DNA of 64,000 nt from Hyposmocoma kahamanoa (taxonomy: Eukaryota; Arthropoda; Insecta; Lepidoptera; Cosmopterigidae), in NCBI RefSeq assembly GCF_003589595.1, contig NW_020653900.1, positions 2,506,013 to 2,570,012 on the forward strand, given 5' to 3'. The translations under genes were made by a program, and so were the position numbers. This document shows, one piece after another, positions 55,791 through 64,000 of this stretch; position 1 is the stretch's first letter; each line of letters opens with the position of its first letter. The notes beneath the pieces were generated by a model. The model was given only the letters and a program-made list of their open reading frames with translations, ran no database searches and was not told the DNA's origin.

Positions 55791-56247
55791 CATCTTTGGT
55801 AGTAATTCCCTGGACTGGAATTCAAGGCTTGCCAACAATAATGTATTAAAAAATACTTTAAAAATTGTTAAATCGATTTTCTGATTAGTTCACGTGTGAA
55901 ATGAAGTTTCATTTGTGTTGCCATTGAGAACGATATTATTATAAAGAACTTTTATCAGTTAAAAAGTTAATTTAATAATTAAGTCTGAACCATTGCGAAT
56001 CTTTTTAAAATAAATGCCGATATTTCATACTTTATTATTTAAGTATTTTAATTTGCCATTAATCTTAATTATTTTCTCCCTTTACGAATCAATAAAATGT
56101 AATCAACTCTTATTGCTTGGACACTAGTTTTCATTCGTGACTTCGTCTATTTAGCTTTTGAAAAGCCTTTAAATTCAACGGCTTCAATCTGTAGACAAGA
56201 ACATTCACAGCAACTACATGTTCCAAACTATTACAAACAAAACACTA

Positions 56248-56390
56248 TCAATAGTGATAGTGTTGTGTTTGTCATATTTTTGTCATTTGATTGAATTTTG
56301 TCAAAGAGTATCTGTACCGTAGTACCGTGGAGAGATATTACAGTCTATACCTATCAGGAATTACTTATACAGGCAGATAATATTGAGTGT
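56248..56390 (+). repeat. Left arm of a distant inverted repeat
   Basis: TTTTGTCAAAGAGTATCTGT, CCGTAGTACCGTG and GGCAGATAATATTGAGTG recur in reverse order and orientation at 57671-57796. Confidence 0.85.
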
Positions 56391-56737
56391 TTACCAATGA
56401 TATTTATCCATAGTTAGGGAATTAACGTAAAGCCCCTGGCTAAGTTGCACAATAGGCACATTTCAGTTTGCTTTGACCCAGGGTCCAGGATTGTACATAG
56501 ATATCGTTGTTTAAATTACATATTTTCTGTATCATACATCTTTTATTATAGTCTCACACACCCAAATTCCTTTTAAAGAATGACGTAGGTGTTAGGTATT
56601 AAACAACCAATTTCTATTACTAACATAACGAACATTCATAATAAATTCGAAATTCAAAATCGGAAATTCTATAATCGAAAAACTCTTCTTATCTTTATTT
56701 TATAATTATAAGCAAATTACACAACTTTAAATATTAA

Positions 56738-56942
56738 TGCACACGCGCACACACTCAACATAGCCCCGCACTAGGGAAACCCTGTGTCGCGGGTACCATG
56801 GACACACTCATAGACAACCACCCAAACTCACGAGAGAAATAAATGTCGGCTATTCAAACATTTCTGTAGGCCCTGAAATCAAACCTAGGACCTCTGCGTG
56901 GCAGTCCGGCATGGCAACCGTTCGGCCACATAGACAGTTATA
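56738..56942 (-). repeat. SINE-1, full-length but damaged
   Basis: Minus-strand head TGTGGCCGAACGGTTGCC, B box relic AGGTTTGATTTC, body to TGAGTGTGTGCGCGTGTGC. Confidence 0.88.
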
Positions 56943-57100
56943 AATCGTCTAATTGAATAAACATTCTTAATGCAGTGTAAATAGTTTCACCATTTCAAAG
57001 ACCAAAAGACACTACTACTAGCGGCGTTCCATACACACACTGTTTCACTGATTTGCGGTTCCGGCACAACATTCATTTAGCTAGTTGTCAAATATTGAAC

Positions 57101-57145
57101 ATGACGGACGCAGATGCGATCCTCTTTGGAAATGAATTTACATCG
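57101..57145 (+). CDS. Candidate short first exon (speculative)
   Basis: An ATG with A at -3 opens 15 codons, MTDADAILFGNEFTS, followed directly by GTATGT, a strong insect splice donor. The preceding ~100 bases are GC-richer than the flanks. I found no matching downstream exon, and I do not recognise the peptide. A chance ATG beside a donor-like hexamer explains it equally well. Confidence 0.18.
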
Positions 57146-57670
57146 GTATGTTGCTCACATCTCGCTATTTGACTAATTGAGTGGACATAAATTTAAATTT
57201 TAAATTATTCATTGCTTCGGTAAGTAATGTTGTGGTTTTTGATTAATTTATACAATATCCATCTCGTTTCCGCAAGCATGTAATGACGCCTGTCAAAACA
57301 AGGCAAAACATTAATCATAAATTAATAAGTAACAGAGTGTTTTTACTACACAATAGCAATTACTATGATTACCATAAAAATTTAAAAAATATGAAGAAAG
57401 CACTATGCTGCATGGTCTAATATTCTTTGCCTTTCCGCAAGGAAAAGTACGTAACATAACATCAATAATTTCAACAACTCGACTGTTTTTTTATTTTTAA
57501 ATTTTACTTAATTTGTTTTTTCTTTTTAGTAATACGCATGTTCTCATCTTTGAAACAATTAAATAATACCATCTTGTGTGCAAAACTACTTCAAAAAATA
57601 TCAGCACAAAATTACGCGATTTATCTGTGCTACTTTTGTTCTGTATTATTATATAATGACGATAATACTA

Positions 57671-57796
57671 ACTCAATATTATCTGCCTGCCTAGCTTATT
57701 TCCAATAGGTATAGATTGTCGCGTCTGTACACGGTACTACGGTATTGATACTCTTTGACAAAATTCAACACAAAACAAAATACTATCACTATTGAT
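57671..57796 (-). repeat. Right arm of a distant inverted repeat
   Basis: Reverse complement of 56248-56390 with small gaps; the two arms bound about 1.3 kb. Confidence 0.85.
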
Positions 57797-57831
57797 ATAT
57801 GATAGAGATTTCTGCGAATATTCTTGGGTAT

Positions 57832-58089
57832 GGCTCAATTCACACTGGCGCAGAGACGAAGCGTCGCGACGCGTCATGTTTTTCTCATATAGCATATTCA
57901 TCTCTATTTTTCCATTATTAAGGTACAAATTTATGTTATGCAAATATGGTAACGGGCGTCGCCGCGTGTCACTTGAGCGCAGTGAGGCGTCAGACGCCGA
58001 CTACACTGTGATCTGGGCGCGTCATGCGTTGTAGTTGAAAAACAGGACGCGACGCGACGCTTCGACTCTGCGCCAATGTAGGTAGAGCC
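57832..58089. mobile_element. PIF/Harbinger-like MITE
   Basis: The ends begin GGCTC and share TTGGCGCAGAG-CGAAGCGTCGCG text in ~45-base inverted repeats (left GGCGCAGAGACGAAGCGTCG). TAT flanks both sides (57829-57831, 58090-58092). 258 bp, non-coding. Confidence 0.8.
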
Positions 58090-58440
58090 TATAGATTGAA
58101 GTCTTTGCCTGTCAGTCATCAAATTAAGGAATACAGAAAATGCATTCAGGTCAGTGTTAATAAACCCTACATGAAATAGGTATCAGCAGAAACGTCACTT
58201 AGATCACGAAATGTTTTCAAGCTCTCCTATATTAATAAATGACAATTCATTGACATCTTTGATGATACCATCTCTAGTTATCAAAGCATTTCATTGATAA
58301 GGACTAAATATCGGTTTTATAACTTATATTAGTAAGCGGAAATTTTGACAACCCCCAAATGATGCGTTGCCTACAGAGAGATCGTTAATGTACACTCAAG
58401 TTTGTCGTTCTCATTTCAGTATATATATGTAATGAATTCA

Positions 58441-58461
58441 TACACACATACACACACACGC

Positions 58462-58498
<37 letters not shown>

Positions 58499-58525
58499 CG
58501 TTCGCACACACAACACACACTCTGA
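58441..58525. repeat. CA / CGCA microsatellite
   Basis: ACACAC blocks surround at least eight ACGC units. Confidence 0.95.
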
Positions 58526-58810
58526 CACTAACAAACGTACACTCAACTTACACACATTAACACGTATTCTAAGCATAATTTATAGTATTTACAATTTGAA
58601 TTGCTTAACAGTGTATTGGATTTTTCTTTTCATATTATTGAACTCTACTTCACTTAAAACTATTCTGAGAGGGTGAGGGCCTGGTGAGCTGTAATACAAG
58701 TTTTGTTGCCTAGTACGGTCTCCAGTCTATTATAAAATAAACGTATATTTATTTCCTTGTGTTGAGTAAATAAACAATTATTATTAAAAAATATATATAT
58801 AAAAGTTATT

Positions 58811-58990
58811 TGACGGCATCCGTGATCGAGTGGCTTGTACGCACACACATTCTGAGGTCCCGGGTTTGATCCTCGACCGGGTCAATGTAGAAACTAATTT
58901 TTCTATAATTGTCTCGGGTCTGGGTGTTCGTGGTACCGTCGTTGTTTTCGATTTCCATAACACAAGTGCTTTAGTTACTAGTGATATTGT
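58811..58990 (+). repeat. SINE-2, tRNA-like copy
   Basis: A box-like GTGATCGAGTGGC and B box relic GGTTTGATCC, then TCGGGTCTGGGTGTTCGTGG and ATAACACAAGTGCTTTAG. Confidence 0.87.
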
Positions 58991-59097
58991 CTAATATTTA
59001 AGTGATATTTATTAATAGAAACAGTTAGATCTTAGTAAGATCGTAAGATCTTCTTAATATAGAGCACGCTCTTTAAAATCACTCTGAAAGAAACTTC

Positions 59098-59285
59098 GAG
59101 GTGTTTAGTTCCTACAACAAAGTTTTAATTGTCATGGAACTATGACATGCAAATCACTTAGTTCCACGACAATAAAACTTTCTTGTTGGAAATCATTTTA
59201 TAGATCCATGACAATTAAAACTTTATTGTAGGAAATTATTTTATAGGTCTATGAAAATTAAAACTTTGTTGGAACTAAACACCTC
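59098..59285. repeat. 188-bp foldback with internal repeats
   Basis: The outer ends GAGGTGTTTAGTTCC are exact inverted repeats. Inside, AAAGTTTTAATTGTCATGG-type units alternate in orientation four times, so almost the whole stretch folds on itself. Confidence 0.9.
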
Positions 59286-59711
59286 TATCGGCTCTCAGCC
59301 AACAAAAATTTTTTCTTACGGATTTATTATCATGAGCCTTAATTAAACAATATCTAGAAAGCAGTTAAAGTATTTTTCACATCGATATCGCATGCCTTAT
59401 CGGTTATTGTTTTATTGTTAATTAAAATATATACTTAATGAAATAATAAAAATAATCGGACACAGCAAAGTAATAAAACAACCTTTATTGAAAATATTTT
59501 TAAGGCATTCATAATTATCTAAAACGTGTAAAGTCGCCAACCGCCATTGTGTCAGATTGACGGACCTTGTCCTAAACTAACTCTTTAGAGGATGATGACA
59601 ATGAAGTTGTCAATGTATTGCAGAGATCGCTTATCTTCCTCTATATCATGGCAGTTGGGATCCAATTCGCACCCTAGGTGCAATGAGGACCAAGCTTTGT
59701 AGCAGGAGAGA
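59286..59711. other. Unassigned stretch
   Basis: No gene or shared repeat recognised. Confidence 0.35.
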
Positions 59712-60066
59712 CCTGTCTATTTCTGCCGCCTAACAGTAATGTGACCATTAATGCATTCCGATTTTTAAAGAGTAAGGTTGCTAGTGAAATTACAGGCGCA
59801 TGGGACTTGTCAACTTATGTATCAGGATGATGGACGCGGTGGCAGTGCCCCTCCGATCTTTACGATTTGAAGCCCTGAGTGGCACTGCCACCGCGTCCGT
59901 CATCTTGAGACATAAATTGACAAGTTCCATGTGCCTGTATGTATGTGTTTCACCCTTATCTTTTAATGCTGACGTCACTGATAGGCGACAGAAATAGGTT
60001 AAGGAAATAGGTGGTGGCAGTATTAGGGTAGTAACCCTGGACGAACTCTTTCACAAGGAGCTCTAA
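59712..60066. repeat. Repeat A, head-to-head inverted pair
   Basis: A + copy (CTGCCGCCTAACAGTAATG to GAGTGGCACTGCC) turns into a - copy (GCACTGCCACCGCGTCCGTC to AAGGAGCTCTA) at about 59885-59890, so the two share the central GTGGCACTGCCAC palindrome. Confidence 0.88.
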
Positions 60067-60811
60067 ATAAAAAAAAAGTAAATAAAAGCGGTATTTTGTT
60101 AATTTTATTGTGTATTTTAGTAAGGGTATCAAAAGGTTTTTTTTTAAAGTTGAAAACCAAAATTTTGCAAGTTCTCTGTAGTACATCTCCACATAAAAAG
60201 TTAGATATTTTATTCTTAAATAAATTCGTTTTACACTTTTATTTTAGTCTCTTTCAGGATTTCATATGATCGGATAAAGTACATCCTATCGTGTAACACA
60301 TTAGCACTTTCTTTAGATAATATCCTTAGGTGTATAACCTCAGCAATTTGATCTAGCGAAACAGTTTTTCCCGTTTCTCCTCTGGTGACACGCCTTAAAT
60401 GTTCTTTGCATAGGAAATCAACTTCTGAAATCTCAAGCTGTCCGCACCATGCACACACCTTTATAAGAATTAATCGATTCCGTCTTGATTTTAATAATCG
60501 ATTGCGATCACTGTCCGATGAGTTATGCTTATTTGTTTTGGCGTCTGAGTACGCGCAGCTTCACTCTCAAGTATACAATATTACTTTCGGTATAGGTAAT
60601 TTAAACGCTATGTAAAATAACATTAGGTTTATTGTTAAATGGGGAGGTTTTTATGCCAATTACTTTCCTTTTATGTAATTTTATAATGGAATAAAACGAT
60701 TTATTGCTCGAAGTGGTGTTCAATTCTATGTTACTTTTTATTAATGTGATATATTGTAGCGTCTCTCAAATAAATGTCGTTATCAGCAGTATGTATCTTT
60801 CTTATGCGTCT
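60067..60811. other. Unassigned stretch
   Basis: Open frames of 75-78 codons on the minus strand (59956-60458) show no recognised motif; the frame 60231-60458 has CAWCGQLEISEVDFLCKEHL but I cannot assign it. Confidence 0.3.
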
Positions 60812-61115
60812 CGGACGAATAGACCGTGGGCCTGAAGGTAAGCGACACGCCTGTCCGTAACAGTTTTGGTGAAATTACAGACACATGGGACTTGTCAACT
60901 TATGTTTCAGCGTGACAGGCGCAGTGGCACTGCCTCTCAGATCTTTGCGATTTAAAGCTCTGAGTGGCACTGCCACTGCAAGGAAGTACATTTCTGCCGC
61001 CAAGCAGTAATGTGAGCAATTCCTACGTTCATGTTTTGTAGTGTAAGGGTGTTGGTGAAATTACAGGCACATAGGACTTGTGAATTTCTGTCTCAGGGTG
61101 ACAGACGCAGGGGTA
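60812..61115 (+). repeat. Repeat A, rearranged fragments
   Basis: A minus fragment (GGTAAGCGACACGCCTGTCC) is followed by two plus fragments that duplicate GGTGAAATTACAGRCACA and the GTGACAGACGCAG region out of order. Confidence 0.8.
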
Positions 61116-61119
61116 CGCA

Positions 61120-61328
61120 GCGTTTATTTATTAATGTTTATTTATTAATGGTCTACTACATGCAAACTGACAATCCACCGGAATTTAATACGTTGCCGGC
61201 GCTCCTATCCCTCAATTCGGAACCCACCAGTAATGCTTTTAGAGTAAATATAGATCCCAGGTGGATTCTGCACCAAGCACACCACAATGAAAATTACAGT
61301 ACATTACAATATACAGTACATTTTTAGT
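61120..61328 (+). repeat. Rep-H, copy 2, joined to repeat A
   Basis: Matches the minus strand of 49444-49635: ATGGTCTACTACATGCAAAC, CAATCCACCGGAATTTAATA, ATAGATCCCAGGTGGATT. Confidence 0.8.
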
Positions 61329-61329
61329 A

Positions 61330-61911
61330 GTAGTAGAGCTCCTTGAGAAAGAGTTCGTCCAGGGAAGTACTGTCACCTTACCTATTTCTGCCGCCTAGTA
61401 GTACCATTACTGTGTTCCGGTTTTGGAGGCTAAGGGTACTGGTGAAATTACAGGCGCATGGGACTTGTCAACTTATGGACTCGGGTGTCTGGCGCAGTGG
61501 CAGTGCCCCTCAGATCTTTGTGATTTAAACATTGACTTACAAATAAATGGACGACGGGTCTAATACAAAAACCACGAAAAATGTCCCAAGTCAACCTATT
61601 TAAACGTAGTGACATGTAAAGGAATATGAAAAAGCTTTTAAATTGTAATGTCATCGCAGTACTGTCTAATTTTGCTTGCTTCGCTGTCAGTCAAACAAAC
61701 GAAGAGTAAAGCGTGAATGACGCTCTGTATACGATTTTAACGCCCTATAAGTTCGGACACTTTTTAGCGCGGACCCGACGTTCATATAATTGTAAGTCAA
61801 TGGATTTAAAGCTCTGAGTGGCTCGGCAACTGTTATGGACAGGCGTGTCGCTTAACACCAGATGCACAAATTGTTCGTCTCAACACTTGATATCATAAAA
61901 AAGTCGCCGAA
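61330..61911 (+). repeat. Repeat A, full length, split by MITE-1
   Basis: TAGAGCTCCTTGAGAAAGAG to CAACACTTGATATCATAAAA. MITE-1 interrupts the family at GATTTAAA. Confidence 0.92.
61530..61802 (+). mobile_element. MITE-1, copy 3
   Basis: Same ends as 8206-8433; exact target duplication GATTTAAA (61522-61529, 61803-61810). It is 273 bp because of an internal ~45-bp insertion around ATGTAAAGGAATATG. Confidence 0.92.
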
Positions 61912-62323
61912 ATGTCCCGATTCTCTGATCTCTTATATGGTTTAGAGATTTAGAGATTACATCTAATACTTTTATAAATAAGCTACCTCCTATGCTCTAT
62001 CATTAACCATATTAGCGTTTGAAAGTTTAACACTTCTCGTAACGCAAAGGAAATAATAAACAACATTGATTGGTCATAGATCATGGCAAACTGGTTTTAC
62101 GTGTTGAAGGTATTTGCCATCTTAGGGCTGTACCGCACTTGTTCAGATCAAATAGGTGATATTATCAGCACGTTTGAAGAGTATTACCTATATTAGAGAT
62201 GAGGGCCATTCTTTACCTCGCAGCACACTTTATCGCACACTTGATATAATAAGGCCTGTATGTAAAATGACAACTCTTCAGGAGAAAGGTTTAAAGATTC
62301 TACAAACGAAATTAAGTAATTAA
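61912..62323. other. Unassigned stretch with foldback-related scrap
   Basis: GACAACTCTTCAGGAG and TTCTACAAACGAAATTAA near 62269-62312 resemble 34326-34370 of the foldback copy 3. Confidence 0.4.
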
Positions 62324-62889
62324 GGGGGTTATCACACTGACCGCGTCTCGCGATGGAGCGAGGAGTTGCGTTTTGCCCCCCGCGCGGACGAATGCGGCGA
62401 ACCGCAAGGTATGGCACACTGCGCTCCGCACTACCGCGCAGATTTTTAAGCTTAAAAACATGTTTAGTTTTCTACAATAGATCTCGACGTCGATAAATTT
62501 ATATTTGCTATTGAAAATCGCCCAAATTTATCTTCATATTTTCTTAAATCTTTGTAATGAAGTTGAAATTATCCATTTATCGATCTGGTTCGTAAAAAGG
62601 GATGTATCCAATATCTTCGGTGTCGTTTTATTTGAGTAAACAAAAACCAAATAGACAGTATAACTGCAGCGTCCTGAATGAGTTCTGTATTATTAACCAT
62701 TCTTGTCAAAGAAGGATCTCGGCGACATATACAATCACTACGGCTATCAACTGCGAAGCGATTACTTTAAGTGACGCGGGGCCACTAGATCGCTGCCCCC
62801 GCGCAGATTAAACCGCGCGTTGACGCAGATCTGCGTCTCCGCCACCGCGCGCGTGATTCCGCGTCTCGCGGTACAGTGTGATAATCGCC
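62324..62889. mobile_element. PIF/Harbinger-like TIR element
   Basis: Ends GGGGGTTATCACACTG and the complement of GGCGATTATCACACTG are inverted; CGCGTCTCGCG motifs follow inside both ends. Flanks are TAA and TTA, a possibly mutated 3-bp duplication. 566 bp, GC-rich ends, no transposase recognised. Confidence 0.75.
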
Positions 62890-62892
62890 TTA

Positions 62893-63379
62893 GTAACGTA
62901 ATTAATTAAGACACACTTTAAGTTGAAATTAATGAGTCTTCATTTATAACAATACAACTAGTTAATATACTATGACGAATTCATAACAATAGTACTAAAA
63001 AAACCGACATAATTCTCGTATGTATAGACTGCTAAAATCTTTCAGCTGTACTTAATTTTTCAGCTTCGTCATAGTCAAATAAAAAGTGCATCTATAGTAT
63101 ACTGTTAAGCACGTAGAAGTACTAAATACGTGTTCCAATAAGAGGCGGACCCGAGGCAGCTTTCCACGTAGCGCCTGCTCGCTGCTCGCCGGTAGCCTCT
63201 CGCGCCTATTATGTCAAATGATGTACGGACAGCAAATTCATACCGCTGTATTGTATTGTATAATAACGCAGTATTGTATAATACCACCACTTTAAATTAA
63301 GAATACAGCAACGAGCAGAGTAAGCGAAACTTAATATTGAATAAAGCGCCATCTCCTTACGTCAAAAAAATCATATTGC
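62893..63379. other. Unassigned stretch
   Basis: No gene recognised; GCGCCTGCTCGCTGCTCGCC near 63171 is a short GC-rich patch. Confidence 0.35.
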
Positions 63380-63419
63380 AAAAAGAGATAGATATCTAGA
63401 TACCTCCAATGAACATTGG

Positions 63420-63865
63420 GCCAATTTTATTTTTTCTCAATCTCTGAATTTTTTGATAATCTCTGAAACATATTTTTCATACTCTTCGATAACCTGTTCA
63501 GGTGATGAAAATCGTTGACGTAGTTCTTAATTTTTGGAAATAAATAAAAGTCACAAGGTGCCAGGTCGGGACTGTACGCGGGATGGCTCATAAGTTCAAC
63601 ATTGTTCACCTTCCAAAATTCATTTGTCTGTCTGGCCAGACATTTGTCTGTCGGGCAGATGCCCGAATCTCATGGTATGTCACAGGCCTGTCTGTTTTGA
63701 TCATACGGCGCACAGCATCGATGTTTTTGTTGTTCACAGCAGTGGACGAGCGACCATCAAGAAATTCGTCACTGAGATTCACACAACCGCGTTTGAATTC
63801 TGCAAACCAGCGATAAATAGTCGTCTTGCATAGTGCTTCATCGCCAAAAGCAGTTTGAAGCTAAG
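63420..63865 (-). pseudogene. Mariner transposase with internal deletion
   Basis: On the minus strand, 63865 to about 63650 encodes the N-terminal helix-turn-helix part: FGDEALCKTTIYRWFAEFKR, SDEFLDGRSSTAVNN and IDAVRRMIKTDRPVTYHEI. The sequence then jumps to the C-terminal part, SHPAYSPDLAPCDFYLFPKI (63600 to 63520), and VIEEYEKYVSEIIKK in another frame. The middle, which should hold the first two catalytic aspartates, is missing; the SPDLAPCD aspartate region remains. It cannot encode an active enzyme. TIRs were not identified. Confidence 0.85.
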
Positions 63866-63917
63866 GGAAACTTATAGTGCGCCCTATGTATACATACCTA
63901 TTATTGTTATATATATT

Positions 63918-64000
63918 TCAATAGCAGTAGAGCTCCTTGTGAAAGAGTTCGTCCAGGGAACTACTGCCACCTTACCTATTTCTACCGCCAACAGTAATAT
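63918..64000 (+). repeat. Repeat A, 5' end, cut by window edge
   Basis: TAGCAGTAGAGCTCCTTGTG to CCGCCAACAGTAATAT. Confidence 0.88.

Noticed and set aside
58385..58576. Cys/Val/Arg-rich minus-strand frame
   Set aside because: It is a translation of the CGCA microsatellite.

Overview
The window looks like AT-rich, repeat-dense nuclear DNA from an insect, most probably a butterfly or moth. The evidence is one recognisable host gene, a split homeobox gene of the Msx/msh class, set among tRNA-like SINEs, a very abundant ~290-bp dispersed repeat (called repeat A here), MITEs, non-LTR retrotransposon fragments, mariner remnants and one intact Tc1-type transposon. I could not identify any viral gene, toxin, CRISPR array, rRNA gene or functional tRNA gene. 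The species was not determined.

Layout. 1-24.1 kb: a TG microsatellite, a broken non-LTR reverse transcriptase, then MITEs, SINEs, repeat A copies, two RTE-like 3' ends and a transposase fragment, with no host exon recognised. 24.14-27.58 kb: the last two coding exons of msh on the + strand, split by a 3,002-bp intron at homeodomain residues 44/45. The intron holds a near-perfect 91-bp-armed palindrome containing a 100-N assembly gap, a SINE nested in repeat A, and a long-TIR element. 27.6-35.0 kb: the msh 3' flank. I found no repeat A copy here; the insertions are mostly short TIR elements with clear target duplications (8 bp or TTA). 35-50.8 kb: dense repeat A and SINE copies, a ~155-bp tandem array, and several 3' remnants of non-LTR elements. 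51.8-53.3 kb: a complete Tc1-like DD34E element with identical 26-bp inverted ends. 53.4-54.3 kb: the 3' end of a probable Penelope-like element with two tandem LTR-like units. 54.3-64 kb: foldback structures, more MITEs, repeat A inversions and an internally deleted mariner.

Naming used below. Repeat A is given as + when it reads from GAGCTCCTTGTGAAAG towards GTCCCGTCACTTGATATC. SINE-1 to SINE-5 are five tRNA-like families separated by their head sequences. Rep-B to Rep-H are other dispersed repeats recognised only because two or more copies lie in this window. No element was matched to a database, so superfamily names rest on motifs, terminal inverted repeats (TIRs) and target-site duplications (TSDs) read by eye. 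Boundaries of old copies are approximate to about 10-20 bases.

Insertion order can be read in places: repeat A is old, and SINE-1 (twice) and an 8-bp-TSD MITE (twice) are inserted into it; Rep-B is inserted into an older non-LTR remnant. The host gene is the only element with a plausible organismal role; everything else is mobile DNA, its debris, or unassigned sequence.
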